Shown here in pieces: positions 7,690-15,987 of a stretch of 22,599 bases of DNA. The notes below the pieces were generated by a model. That model saw only the letters and a list, made by a program, of their open reading frames with translations, ran no database searches and was not told where the DNA came from. The stretch's first letter is position 1. Every line of letters begins with the position of its first letter. A program made the translations under genes and the position numbers. The DNA comes from an uncultured Microbacteriaceae bacterium (GTDB lineage: Bacteria; Actinomycetota; Actinomycetes; Actinomycetales; Microbacteriaceae), in NCBI GenBank assembly GCA_943914115.1, contig CALUAU010000014.1, forward strand, positions 1-22,599. The letters run 5' to 3'.

Positions 7690-8994
7690 ATGATGAACAC
7701 CATTGATTTGCGCGGTCAGCAGCTTTCAACCGGTCAGTTGCGCGCTGTTCTTCCCCGTCCACAACTCGACGTTACCGCTGCAGTTCCCGGAGCAACCGAG
7801 CTCATCAACGAGGTTCGAGAACATGGCCAGGCCGCGCTGCAAGCGCAGGCCGAACGCTTCGACCGCACCACAGTTCCGGCGATCCGAGTGCCCCTCGCTG
7901 AGATCGAGGCGGCAACCGCGCGGCTGCAGCCGAAGCTGCGTGCCGCACTCGAAGAGATGATTACTCGTGTACGCCAGGCTTCGGCCGCTCAGGTGCCAGC
8001 GCCCGCGTTCACCGAGGTGGCACCCGGAGCTGTGATCGAGCAGCGCTGGCAGCCGGTATCCCGAGTCGGACTGTATGTGCCTGGCGGTAAAGCTGTCTAC
8101 CCCTCAAGTGTCGTGATGAACGTGGTTCCCGCGCAGGTAGCCGGTGTTGCATCCATCGCCATTGCCTCGCCCGCCCAAGCCGATCACCACGGTCACATTG
8201 ACCCGACCATCCTCGCCGCTGCGGGGTTGCTCGGGGTGACCGAGGTGTACGCGATGGGTGGCGCCGGCGCGATCGGTGCGCTCGCGTATGGTGTGGCAGA
8301 TATTGGTCTCGAACCGGTCGACGTGATCACTGGCCCCGGCAACGTCTGGGTGGCCGCCGCTAAACGTGCCGTGCAATCGGTGGTCGGTATCGATGCTGAG
8401 GCCGGGCCCACCGAAATCTTGATTATCGCCGATGGGTCGGCCGACCCCGACCTGGTGGCTGCCGACCTGCTCGGTCAGGCTGAGCATGACGAGCTTGCTT
8501 CGAGCGTGCTGGTCACCGACGACGAGGCGTTTGCGAACAAGGTGCTGGCAGAGCTTGAGCCGCGGCTTGCTGCCACGAAGCATAGTGAACGCGCCGGCAT
8601 CGCGCTGCGCGGTGAGCAGTCTGCGATCGTGTTGGTTGATGATCTCACCGCGGCCTGCCGAGTATCAAACGTCTACGGCCCCGAACATCTCGAGATTCAC
8701 ACCGCTGATGATGCGACCACAGTCGCCATGATCACTAATGCCGGCGCCATCTTCATTGGCCCCTACGCGCCAGTGCCGCTGGGCGACTATGTGGCCGGCT
8801 CTAATCACGTGCTTCCCACCGGCGGTTCTTCCGCGCACGCTTCCGGGCTCGGCGCACACACCTTCCTGCGCTCCCAGCAGCTCATCCGTTACGACCGCGA
8901 CGCGCTGTCGGCGGTCCGTGAGCACATCCGCGTCATCGCCGAAGACGAAGACCTACCCGCACACGGCGAGTCGGTCGACGCACGGTTCAGCTAG
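7690..8994 (+). CDS. hisD: Histidinol dehydrogenase
   Basis: 434 residues, family length. HisD carries out the last two steps of histidine synthesis, oxidising L-histidinol to L-histidine with two NAD+. Zinc ligands by comparison with the E. coli enzyme are Q263 and H266 (GQAEHDE), D366 (PLGDYVAGSNHVLP) and H425 near the end. The catalytic pair is E332-H333 in GPEHLEIH. The NAD-binding region includes LYVPGG and GAGAIGALAYG. Two adjacent ATG codons (7690 and 7693) are both possible starts. nrdR begins eight bases after the stop, so the two probably share a transcript; other his genes are not in the window. hisD standing alone from the his operon and next to nrdR is seen in related Micrococcales, from memory. 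Confidence 0.97.
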   Translation: MMNTIDLRGQQLSTGQLRAVLPRPQLDVTAAVPGATELINEVREHGQAALQAQAERFDRTTVPAIRVPLAEIEAATARLQPKLRAALEEMITRVRQASAAQVPAPAFTEVAPGAVIEQRWQPVSRVGLYVPGGKAVYPSSVVMNVVPAQVAGVASIAIASPAQADHHGHIDPTILAAAGLLGVTEVYAMGGAGAIGALAYGVADIGLEPVDVITGPGNVWVAAAKRAVQSVVGIDAEAGPTEILIIADGSADPDLVAADLLGQAEHDELASSVLVTDDEAFANKVLAELEPRLAATKHSERAGIALRGEQSAIVLVDDLTAACRVSNVYGPEHLEIHTADDATTVAMITNAGAIFIGPYAPVPLGDYVAGSNHVLPTGGSSAHASGLGAHTFLRSQQLIRYDRDALSAVREHIRVIAEDEDLPAHGESVDARFS

Positions 8995-9002
8995 GGGCAG
9001 GG

Positions 9003-9470
9003 ATGTATTGCCCGTTTTGTCGGAACGAAGACTCGCGCGTGGTCGACTCGCGCACGATCGATGACGGTATCGCGATTCGGCGGCGTCGGCAGTGCCCGGA
9101 GTGTGGGAAGCGGTTTTCGACGATCGAGACCGCGAGCCTGAGTGTCAAAAAACGTTCCGGTGTCGAAGAGCCATTCTCGCGCGAAAAAGTGAAAAACGGT
9201 GTGCGAAAAGCCTGCCAGGGTCGGCCCGTCACAGAAGCCGACCTGGCGCTACTCGCACAGCGTGTTGAAGAAACCATTCGCGCCAGCGGCGCCTCGCAGG
9301 TGGGTGCGCGTGATGTGGGGTTGGCAGTGCTGCCATTCCTTCGCGAGATCGACGACGTTGCGTATTTGCGCTTTGCCAGTGTGTACCGTGACTTTGATTC
9401 GATGCACGACTTCGAGCGTGCCATCGATCAGCTCAAGCACGATGGTGTCACCGCGAAATATTCCAGCTAA
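9003..9470 (+). CDS. nrdR: Transcriptional repressor NrdR
   Basis: 155 residues. The N-terminal zinc ribbon has C3, C6, C31 and C34 (MYCPFC and QCPECGKRF), followed by an ATP-cone (about 46-136) that senses ATP/dATP. NrdR represses ribonucleotide reductase operons by binding paired NrdR boxes when dATP is high. A purine-rich AGGGGCAGGG leader ends just before the ATG, overlapping the hisD end region. No NrdR box and no nrd gene is visible in this window, so its targets lie elsewhere. pyrD starts 39 bases downstream with its own ribosome-binding site. Confidence 0.97.
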   Translation: MYCPFCRNEDSRVVDSRTIDDGIAIRRRRQCPECGKRFSTIETASLSVKKRSGVEEPFSREKVKNGVRKACQGRPVTEADLALLAQRVEETIRASGASQVGARDVGLAVLPFLREIDDVAYLRFASVYRDFDSMHDFERAIDQLKHDGVTAKYSS

Positions 9471-9509
9471 CCCGATAGTGCCGACTAAGGCCCAAGCGAA
9501 AGGACCACA

Positions 9510-10568
9510 GTGTTCACTCGGCTCGTACGCTCCGGATATCAGGTCGTGTTCACCACGGTTTTTCGCCGGATGGACGCCGAACGAGCACACCACATTGCCG
9601 CCGGTGTGCTGCGCGGTATCGGGCGCTTCGAGGCAGCTCGCCGCGTGCTCGCGCGCTGCACGCGCCCGGCGAGCTCGCTGAGTGTTGAGACTCTCGGCCT
9701 GGTTTTTCCGTCGCCGTTCGGTTTGGCGGCGGGGTTTGATAAGAACGCCGACATGGTTGATGGGCTAGCCGCGCTCGGTTTTGGTCACGTTGAGGTTGGC
9801 ACCATTACACCTAAGGCCCAGCCCGGTAATCCGAAGCCGCGGCTGTTTCGGTTGGTTGATGATCGTGCGCTCATCAACCGCATGGGGTTCAATAACGATG
9901 GTGCTGAGAACACTCTCGAAAATCTTCGTGCCCGCCGCAACCAGCAGGCGATTGTGGGCATCAATATTGGCAAAAACAAGGTGACTTCGGCAGCGGATGC
10001 GGTGACCGACTATGTTTCAGCGGCCGCGACTGTGCGTGAACAGGCCGACTACCTGGTGATCAATGTCTCATCACCAAACACACCCGGACTGCGCGGCCTG
10101 CAGGAACTCGACGCCCTCGAACCCATTTTGCGGGCGACCCTCAAAGCTGCTGATGGAGTGCCGCTGCTGGTGAAGATCGCTCCCGATTTGGCTGACGACC
10201 AGGTGCAGCGCATCGCGCAGCTCGTGCGGCGCATCGGTCTTGCCGGCATTGTGGCAACGAACACGACCATCCAGCGCGAACCGCTTGCGACCAGCTCGCG
10301 AGTGGTGGAGGCCTACGGTGCCGGTGGGTTGTCGGGGGCACCGGTGCGCGATCGCTCACTCGAGGTGTTGAAGCTATTGCGCGCCGAGCTTGGTGATGGC
10401 CCCTGCATCATTTCGGTGGGTGGCGTGACTGATGAATACGACGTGCACGAGCGGCTCGCCGCCGGCGCCACTCTTGTGCAGGGGTACACGGCGTTTCTGT
10501 ACGAAGGCCCGCAATGGGCGGCGGGAATTAACCGCGGACTTGAACGCCTGCGTCGCCGTGGACGCTAG
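9510..10568 (+). CDS. pyrD: Dihydroorotate dehydrogenase, class 2 (quinone)
   Basis: 352 residues. PyrD oxidises dihydroorotate to orotate, passing electrons through FMN to membrane quinones. The N-terminal helical extension (about 1-45, FTRLVRSGYQVVFTTVFRR and the following helix) is the membrane-association and quinone-tunnel region that marks class 2. The catalytic serine is S188 in NVSSPNTPGLRG, with N185 and N190. The FMN phosphate site includes GAGGLSGAP and the later SVGGV. The GTG start is preceded by AAAGGA (9499-9504) at good spacing. It is convergent with the DUF3043 gene. Confidence 0.96.
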   Translation: MFTRLVRSGYQVVFTTVFRRMDAERAHHIAAGVLRGIGRFEAARRVLARCTRPASSLSVETLGLVFPSPFGLAAGFDKNADMVDGLAALGFGHVEVGTITPKAQPGNPKPRLFRLVDDRALINRMGFNNDGAENTLENLRARRNQQAIVGINIGKNKVTSAADAVTDYVSAAATVREQADYLVINVSSPNTPGLRGLQELDALEPILRATLKAADGVPLLVKIAPDLADDQVQRIAQLVRRIGLAGIVATNTTIQREPLATSSRVVEAYGAGGLSGAPVRDRSLEVLKLLRAELGDGPCIISVGGVTDEYDVHERLAAGATLVQGYTAFLYEGPQWAAGINRGLERLRRRGR

Positions 10569-10580
10569 CAGCTGCCGCAG

Positions 10581-10595
10581 CCGCATATGATGCGG
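10581..10595. terminator. Possible weak hairpin between pyrD and the DUF3043 gene
   Basis: CCGCAT and ATGCGG form a six-base stem with a three-base loop in the 74-base convergent gap; a CAG/CTG pair could extend it with a bulge. No T-run follows on either strand, so termination here is uncertain. Confidence 0.3.
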
Positions 10596-10642
10596 TGCTG
10601 AGGAGCCAGCTGTTCGCAATCCCTGCGCCGCCACCGCGTTGA

Positions 10643-11239
10643 CTACTTGTAGTTCGCGGTGAATGCAATCGAGCTGAAGCGCTTGACACGTGCCTTCGGC
10701 AGCCGCATGAACCGCATCTGCATACTGCGTGAGATGGCCTGCCACACGAAGCCTTTTTCGGTACGCGCCTCGCCGACGACTTTCGTGACGTGTTTACGAG
10801 CGATGAGCCCGAGCATGACGCCCTCAACGATGCAGACGAGCAGGTAGGTCCAGATAGCCAGCAGCGCAAAAGTGCTGTAATACTGCAATCCGGGGATCAT
10901 GGTGGCGAAAATCACCAGGAACATGAACGGTACGAGTAGTTCGCCAAGCGTGAAGCGAATGTCAACGAAATCGCGAAGGTAGCGTTTTTGCGGGCCACGC
11001 TCTTTCGGACGCAGGTACTGGTCGTCACCGCGGGCCATACCCTCGCGTGCCTTAGCCTGTTCACGACGAATCTGCTCGCGCGCCTGTTTCGAAGCAGCCT
11101 TGCGGTTTTCCGGAACCAGCGGCTGAAAGTTTTGTGCCTCACGCTCGCGACGTCGAGGGGTGGGGCCTTTCTTCCCCTGTGTCGGCGCAGCGGCTTCGTT
11201 GTCGCTGTCTTTGGCCGGCTGGGTCTGGTGCTTTGCCAT
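10643..11239 (-). CDS. DUF3043 family actinobacterial membrane protein
   Basis: 198 residues. The N-terminal half is highly charged and probably disordered, with GKKGPTPRRREREAQ (about 22-36) and GDDQYLRPKERGPQKRYLRDFVD (71-93, conserved in the family). Two hydrophobic segments follow (about 100-117 and 122-147), then a basic cytosolic tail. These features match the actinobacteria-specific DUF3043 family, whose function is unknown to me. The ATG has a GGAGG site (11253-11257) at a long spacing of 13 bases. The gene diverges from the M20 dipeptidase across a 75-base gap and meets pyrD tail to tail. Confidence 0.85.
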   Translation of the reverse strand: MAKHQTQPAKDSDNEAAAPTQGKKGPTPRRREREAQNFQPLVPENRKAASKQAREQIRREQAKAREGMARGDDQYLRPKERGPQKRYLRDFVDIRFTLGELLVPFMFLVIFATMIPGLQYYSTFALLAIWTYLLVCIVEGVMLGLIARKHVTKVVGEARTEKGFVWQAISRSMQMRFMRLPKARVKRFSSIAFTANYK

Positions 11240-11276
11240 GGTTTTTGTTCTACCTCCGGGTGGCTAGGTGCTGTCT

Positions 11277-11282
11277 ATCCTA
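11277..11282 (-). promoter_or_regulatory. Putative -10 of the DUF3043 gene
   Basis: On the minus strand this reads TAGGAT (TANNNT). A start about seven bases downstream would leave a leader of roughly 30 bases that contains the GGAGG site at 11253-11257. No good -35 is visible. Confidence 0.4.
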
Positions 11283-11302
11283 GTTGACTCAGCCGCTGCC
11301 AG

Positions 11303-11308
11303 TACGCT
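11303..11308 (+). promoter_or_regulatory. -10 element placed for a leaderless M20 dipeptidase mRNA
   Basis: TACGCT is followed by exactly six bases and then the ATG at 11315, so transcription would begin at the A of the start codon. No Shine-Dalgarno is present. A TTGACT at 11284-11289 is only 13 bases upstream of the -10, too close for a standard -35. Confidence 0.6.
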
Positions 11309-11314
11309 GTCGCT

Positions 11315-12757
11315 ATGTCGCAATCTCGTCAGGCGGACGCATCCGCAGCACTCGACCAATTCCGCAGCGACCTTGTCGACCGTGTCGACCTCGGTATGCC
11401 GCACACGATCGACCGGCTCGCCAAGCTGGTTCGCATCCCGTCAGTCTCTTGGGATGCATTTGATCGCGAACAGGTGCAGCGCAGCGCTGAATTTGTGTGC
11501 GATCAGCTCGAGCAGACCGGGCTCTTTGATGAGGTGGCAATTCACCAGTACGACGATGCTGCCGGCCGTCCGGGCCAGCCTGGGGTGATTGCGCATCGTG
11601 CACCTGCACCCGGCGCACCGACCGTGCTGCTTTATGCCCACCACGATGTGCAACCCCCCGGAGATGAACGCAAGTGGGAGTCGCCGGTGTACGAACCCAC
11701 ATTGCGCGGCGAGCGCCTCTATGGTCGCGGTTCGAGCGACGACAAGGCCGGTGTGATGCTGCACATTGCCGCACTCGAAGCGCTGCGCGATATCTGCGAA
11801 GCGCACCAGCAGCGGCTGCCGATCGGGATCTCGGTGTTTATTGAGGGCGAAGAAGAAAACGGCTCGCGAAGCTTTGGGCGCTTCCTCGACGAACATCGGG
11901 ATGCGCTTGGCGCCGACTACATCATTGTGGCCGATAGCGATAATCCGAGCACCGAAACACCCGGGCTCACGGTCGCGCTGCGAGGCAATGTGACGTTTGC
12001 GCTCACAGTGCGATCGCTGACGGGCGCGTGGCATTCGGGCATGTTCGGGGGAGTGGCCCCCGATGCCATGCTGGTGCTGATCCGACTGTTGAACAGTCTG
12101 TGGGACGAAAACGGTTCGGTTGCGGTTCCGGGCGTGCTTTCGCATGCTGCAGCGGTGCCCGATTACGACGAGCGGCAGCTGGCACGCGAGATCGGTGCGC
12201 TCGGGGGTGAGCTGATCGGCGTGGGGCCGGTGCGAGCGCGCACCTGGTATCAGCCGGCGATCACCATCACCGGGATTGATGCACCATCAGTGGCAGAGTC
12301 ATCGAACACGCTGCTACCCGAGGTTCGGGTGCGGGTGTCGGCCCGGGTTGCTCCGGGTCAGCCAGCGCAGGAGGCGGCCGAAGCGTTGATGGCGCATTTG
12401 CGCGCACAGGTGCCCTGGGGTGCAGAGCTTGAGTTTGACGACTTGGATGTGGGGGAACCATTCCTCGTCGATACCAAAGCTGCCGGTGTTGAGCGGATGT
12501 GTGCCGCAATGCGCGGCGCATGGGGTGCTGAGCCCGAACTCACCGCGATCGGTGGTTCGATTCCGTTCATTGCTGAGCTGGTTGAGCGGTTCCCGAGCGC
12601 TCAGATTCTCGTGACCGGGGTGGAAGATCCCGAAACTCGCGCACACTCACCGAATGAGTCGCAGCACCTTGGTGTGCTGCGCAAGGCGATCAAGGCAGAG
12701 GCACTGTTTCTTGCGGGTCTAGTGCTCGAGGATGAAGCGGTCTCTGAGCCGGAATAA
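11315..12757 (+). CDS. M20 family metallopeptidase (dipeptidase)
   Basis: 480 residues, the length of the M20 CNDP-like dipeptidase/ArgE group. The two-metal site is readable: H109 and D111 (YAHHDVQP), bridging D142 (GRGSSDDKAG), catalytic E179 and ligand E180 (EGEEENGS), and a late histidine in RAHSPNE. A dimerisation domain sits between (about 215-375). The enzyme probably cleaves dipeptides or removes an acyl or peptide cap in the cytosol; substrate cannot be told from sequence. There is no signal peptide. The start is set by the six-base spacing to a -10 hexamer. It diverges from the DUF3043 gene and erpA follows 45 bases later, a neighbourhood also seen in other actinobacteria, from memory. 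Confidence 0.92.
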   Translation: MSQSRQADASAALDQFRSDLVDRVDLGMPHTIDRLAKLVRIPSVSWDAFDREQVQRSAEFVCDQLEQTGLFDEVAIHQYDDAAGRPGQPGVIAHRAPAPGAPTVLLYAHHDVQPPGDERKWESPVYEPTLRGERLYGRGSSDDKAGVMLHIAALEALRDICEAHQQRLPIGISVFIEGEEENGSRSFGRFLDEHRDALGADYIIVADSDNPSTETPGLTVALRGNVTFALTVRSLTGAWHSGMFGGVAPDAMLVLIRLLNSLWDENGSVAVPGVLSHAAAVPDYDERQLAREIGALGGELIGVGPVRARTWYQPAITITGIDAPSVAESSNTLLPEVRVRVSARVAPGQPAQEAAEALMAHLRAQVPWGAELEFDDLDVGEPFLVDTKAAGVERMCAAMRGAWGAEPELTAIGGSIPFIAELVERFPSAQILVTGVEDPETRAHSPNESQHLGVLRKAIKAEALFLAGLVLEDEAVSEPE

Positions 12758-12792
12758 ACAGCTCGATAGCAGCGTTATCTAACGAAACAATT

Positions 12793-12799
12793 GGGAGGA
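12793..12799 (+). promoter_or_regulatory. Ribosome-binding site of erpA
   Basis: GGGAGGA lies three to four bases before the ATG at 12803. It favours this ATG over an in-frame TTG at 12791 that lies upstream of the site. Confidence 0.8.
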
Positions 12800-12802
12800 A
12801 CC

Positions 12803-13192
12803 ATGACCACCGAAATCCAAACTGATGAGGTGATCGGCCTGGATGGCATCACCATGACCGAGCACACGCACGGGGTGAAACTTACCCAGGCTGCAGTTGA
12901 CAAGGTGAAGGCGCTGCTCAACCAGGAGGGGCGCACCGACCTGCGGTTGCGTGTCGCCGTGCAGCCCGGCGGCTGCTCGGGCCTGATCTACCAGCTGTAT
13001 TTCGATGAGCGTGAGCTCGAGAATGATGCTGTGGTCGACTTCGACGGTGTTGAGCTGATTGTGGATGAGATGAGCGTTCCGTATCTCGAAGGCGCCACAG
13101 TTGATTTCAGTGACACGATCGAAAAGCAGGGATTCACGATCGACAACCCCAACGCGGCCGGCTCGTGCGCCTGCGGCGATTCATTTCACTAA
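12803..13192 (+). CDS. erpA: Iron-sulfur cluster carrier, ErpA/IscA (HesB) type
   Basis: 129 residues. A-type carriers accept Fe-S clusters from the SUF machinery and pass them to target proteins. The three ligand cysteines are C58 (PGGCSGL) and C122/C124 (GSCACGDSF). The first 20 residues (IQTDEVIGLDG region) are an extra tail before the HesB fold. ErpA and the broader IscA/SufA group cannot be separated with certainty by sequence alone; ErpA is preferred because the gene stands apart from any suf operon and sits before ctaC, as in many actinobacteria. The product may serve respiratory Fe-S proteins such as the Rieske subunit, but that is inference. Confidence 0.88.
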   Translation: MTTEIQTDEVIGLDGITMTEHTHGVKLTQAAVDKVKALLNQEGRTDLRLRVAVQPGGCSGLIYQLYFDERELENDAVVDFDGVELIVDEMSVPYLEGATVDFSDTIEKQGFTIDNPNAAGSCACGDSFH

Positions 13193-13284
13193 TACCCACA
13201 TCGAATCGGCGGCTGGCAGGGCATTTTGTTGACAAGCGGCGCGCACGCGGGGTGGCGTGGGCGTCGCTCGTTCAAAAATGTGAC

Positions 13285-13290
13285 TACACT
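13285..13290 (+). promoter_or_regulatory. Putative -10 of the ctaC-ctaD-ctaF operon
   Basis: TACACT (TANNNT) lies in the 135-base gap after erpA; a start near 13297 would give a leader of about 30 bases carrying GAAAGG. No good -35 is seen at 16-18 bases. A perfect TTGACA at 13229-13234 is about 50 bases too far upstream to pair with it. Confidence 0.45.
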
Positions 13291-13315
13291 GTGAGTCGTC
13301 TGTATGCGTCTTCTC

Positions 13316-13321
13316 GAAAGG
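13316..13321 (+). promoter_or_regulatory. Ribosome-binding site that sets the ctaC start
   Basis: GAAAGG lies six bases before GTG 13328. The in-frame ATG at 13304 is upstream of this site and would place eight extra residues before the positively charged start of the signal peptide. Confidence 0.7.
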
Positions 13322-13327
13322 TCCATC

Positions 13328-14245
13328 GTGCGGAAGAACCACACTAAGAAGTGGCTAGCCGGAGGTACGGCAGCGCTAGCGGCGCTGGTGCTCACCGGCT
13401 GCCATGACACAGTACGTGCGGGCTATATGCCTGGCCACGAGGGCATCAGCGACATTGGTGATGCCATCGGTACCTTCTGGGCCAACTCGTGGGTCGCGCT
13501 CATGGGCGTAGGCCTGCTGACCTGGGGCCTGGTTATCTGGGCTTCGGTTGCCTACCGTCGCCGGAAGAACGAGACCGGTATGCCGCAGCAGATGCGCTAC
13601 CACATGCCGATCGAGATCATGTTCACCGTGATCCCGGTCGTGCTGGTTGCTGGTTTCTTTGCTTTCACCGCACGCGAACAGGCCAACATCGAAGAGAACT
13701 GGGCCGAAGATGAGCGCGAGGTGCACATCGAGGTGTACGGCAAGCAGTGGGCCTGGGACTTCAACTACCTCGAGGTTGAGGGGTCAAAATACAATCACGA
13801 GGCTGTGTACTATCAGGGTGTTCAAGCCGAAGAAGTCCGCGATGCCGACGGTAAGACCACCGGTGAAATCAACATGGACAAGCTGCCCACGCTCTACCTG
13901 CCGGTCAACGCAAAGGTCACTATCGACCTGAAGTCGCGTGACGTTGCCCACTCGTTCTGGGTGCCCCAGTTCCACTACAAGGAAGACACGATTCCTGGCA
14001 AGACCAACCAGATGTCGTTCATTCCAACCGAAGAAGGCACCTACATCGGTAAGTGCGCCGAACTGTGTGGTGAGTACCACTCAATGATGCTGTTCCAGGT
14101 CAAAGTGGTATCGAAAGACGAATACGACAAGTACCTCAACAGCCTCGCCGCCCAGGGCAACACTGGCGCCGTCGGCGACGAGTACAACCGCAACTTGCAC
14201 AACCCGGGTACCAAGGTCCCCGAGATCCAACACGAAGAGCACTAA
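13328..14245 (+). CDS. ctaC: Cytochrome c oxidase subunit II (aa3 type), lipoprotein
   Basis: 305 residues from GTG 13328. A basic start (MRKNHTKKW) and hydrophobic stretch lead to the lipobox LTGC with the lipid-modified cysteine at C25. Two membrane helices (about 50-76 and 95-114) and the extracytoplasmic cupredoxin domain follow. The CuA ligands are complete: H208, C243, E245, C247, H251 and M254 (CAELCGEYHSMM). Subunit II takes electrons from the cytochrome bcc complex and hands them to subunit I. The region from about 150 to 185, with an actinobacteria-type insertion including GVQAEEVRDADGK, probably contacts partner subunits. LspA, encoded upstream in this window, is the expected processing enzyme. 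Confidence 0.96.
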   Translation: MRKNHTKKWLAGGTAALAALVLTGCHDTVRAGYMPGHEGISDIGDAIGTFWANSWVALMGVGLLTWGLVIWASVAYRRRKNETGMPQQMRYHMPIEIMFTVIPVVLVAGFFAFTAREQANIEENWAEDEREVHIEVYGKQWAWDFNYLEVEGSKYNHEAVYYQGVQAEEVRDADGKTTGEINMDKLPTLYLPVNAKVTIDLKSRDVAHSFWVPQFHYKEDTIPGKTNQMSFIPTEEGTYIGKCAELCGEYHSMMLFQVKVVSKDEYDKYLNSLAAQGNTGAVGDEYNRNLHNPGTKVPEIQHEEH

Positions 14246-14257
14246 GGCAGGGTAAAG

Positions 14258-15982
14258 ATGAGTTCAACGCTTAACCGGCCGACAGGCATCGAAGGTAACG
14301 ACGGACCGCTCACGGTTTCCGACCTCGACCGCAACACGATCGGCAAAAAAGGCAACGCAATCGTTGACCTACTGACCACTACCGACCACAAGAAGCTCGG
14401 CTACATGTACCTGGCTTCATCGGTTGTCTGGTTCTGCATTGGTGGTGTACTTGCGCTGCTGATCCGCGGTCAGCTGTTCGCACCCGGCATGGAAATGATC
14501 GCCACCAAAGAACAGTTCAACCAGCTGTTCACGATGCACGGCACGATCATGCTGCTCATGTTCGCGACCCCGCTATTCGCTGGCTTCGCCAACGTGCTCG
14601 TGCCGCTGCAGATCGGTACCGCTGATGTTGCCTTCCCGCGACTGAACGCGTTTGCCTACTGGCTGTACAGCTTCGGTGCCATCATCGCGGTGCTTGGCTT
14701 CCTCACCCCGCAGGGGGCGGCCTCGTTTGGTTGGACCGCGTACACACCGCTGTCGCTGTCAACCTTCAGCCCCGGTGCCGGTGGCGACCTGTGGGTAGCG
14801 GGTCTTGCTCTCACCGGTTACGCCACCATCTTCGGTGCCGTGAACTTCATCACCACGATCCTCACCATGCGTGCTCCCGGTATGACCATGTGGCGTATGC
14901 CCATCTTCACTTGGAACGTGCTCATCACCTCGATTCTGGTGCTGTTCGCATTCCCGGTGCTCACCGCCGCCTGGTTTGGTCTGCTCATGGACCGTGTTTT
15001 TGGAACCCACATCTACGACGTAGATGCCGGCGGCACGATCCTCTACCAGCACCTGTTCTGGTTCTTCGGTCACCCAGAGGTGTACGTCATTGCGCTGCCG
15101 TTCTTCGGTATCGTCTCGGAAATCTTCCCGGTGTTCAGCCGCAAGCCAATTTTCGGTTACAAGACGCTGGTGCTCGCCACTATCGCGATTGCCGCACTCT
15201 CGGCCTCGGTGTGGGCACACCACATGTACGTCACCGGGTCGGTGCTGCTGCCGTTCTTCGCCCTGATGACCATGCTCATCGCGGTGCCAACCGGTGTGAA
15301 GATCTTTAACTGGATCGGTACCATGTGGCGTGGCTCGATCACCTTCGAAACCCCGATGCTGTTCTCGCTCGGCTTCCTGGTTTCGTTCGTCTTCGGTGGT
15401 CTCACCGGTGTCATCCTCGCTTCGCCGATGCTCGACTTCCACGTCTCCGACACCTACTTCGTGGTGGCGCACTTCCACTACGTGATCTTCGGTACCGTGG
15501 TGTTCGCGATGTTCGCTGGCTTCTACTTCTGGTGGCCGAAATTCACCGGCAAGATGCTCAACGAACGTCTAGGCAAGATTCACTTCTGGATCCTGTTCGT
15601 CGGCTTCCACACCACGTTCCTGATCCAGCACTGGGTCGGTGTGATGGGTATGCCCCGCCGTTACTTCACCTACCAGGCGGAGGCCCACTTCACCTGGATG
15701 AACCAGGTTTCGTCAATCGGTGCCATCATTCTGGCGGTCTCGATGATCCCGTTCTTCATCAACGTGTACCTCACCCACCGCAACGGTAAGAAGGTGACCG
15801 TGAACGACCCGTGGGGCTACGGCGGCTCGCTCGAGTGGGCAACCAGCTGCCCGCCGCCGCGTCACAACTTCACTTCGATCCCGCGCATCCGTTCGGAGCG
15901 CCCGGCGTTCGACCTCAACCACCCCGAGCTCGCTGCACCCGGTGCACACAATGAGCCTGTCACCGTAGGCGGAAAGGCGTAA
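14258..15982 (+). CDS. ctaD: Cytochrome c oxidase subunit I (aa3 type)
   Basis: 574 residues with about twelve membrane helices. Heme a ligands are H94 (FTMHGTIML) and H407; heme a3 is bound by H405 (VVAHFHYV). The CuB site has H272, Y276 (GHPEVYV, the His-Tyr cross-link) and H321-H322 (WAHHMYV). K348 in PTGVKIFNW marks the K-channel. This is the catalytic core that reduces oxygen to water and pumps protons. The ATG follows a purine-rich AAGGCAGGG stretch and lies 12 bases after ctaC. The hydrophilic C-terminus is short and ends after SCPPPRHNF, as in actinobacterial subunits. Confidence 0.98.
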   Translation: MSSTLNRPTGIEGNDGPLTVSDLDRNTIGKKGNAIVDLLTTTDHKKLGYMYLASSVVWFCIGGVLALLIRGQLFAPGMEMIATKEQFNQLFTMHGTIMLLMFATPLFAGFANVLVPLQIGTADVAFPRLNAFAYWLYSFGAIIAVLGFLTPQGAASFGWTAYTPLSLSTFSPGAGGDLWVAGLALTGYATIFGAVNFITTILTMRAPGMTMWRMPIFTWNVLITSILVLFAFPVLTAAWFGLLMDRVFGTHIYDVDAGGTILYQHLFWFFGHPEVYVIALPFFGIVSEIFPVFSRKPIFGYKTLVLATIAIAALSASVWAHHMYVTGSVLLPFFALMTMLIAVPTGVKIFNWIGTMWRGSITFETPMLFSLGFLVSFVFGGLTGVILASPMLDFHVSDTYFVVAHFHYVIFGTVVFAMFAGFYFWWPKFTGKMLNERLGKIHFWILFVGFHTTFLIQHWVGVMGMPRRYFTYQAEAHFTWMNQVSSIGAIILAVSMIPFFINVYLTHRNGKKVTVNDPWGYGGSLEWATSCPPPRHNFTSIPRIRSERPAFDLNHPELAAPGAHNEPVTVGGKA

Positions 15983-15987
15983 GACAG

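Noticed and set aside
11284..11289. TTGACT as -35 of the M20 dipeptidase.
   Set aside because: The spacer to the -10 would be only 13 bases, outside the normal range.
13229..13234. A perfect TTGACA upstream of ctaC.
   Set aside because: No TANNNT lies 16-19 bases downstream; the nearest good -10 is about 50 bases away, so I do not call it a promoter.
14759..15478. Long minus-strand open frame of 239 residues opposite ctaD.
   Set aside because: It is very rich in His, Glu, Arg and Gly, as expected from the antisense of hydrophobic codons, with no start signal and with a certain gene on the other strand.
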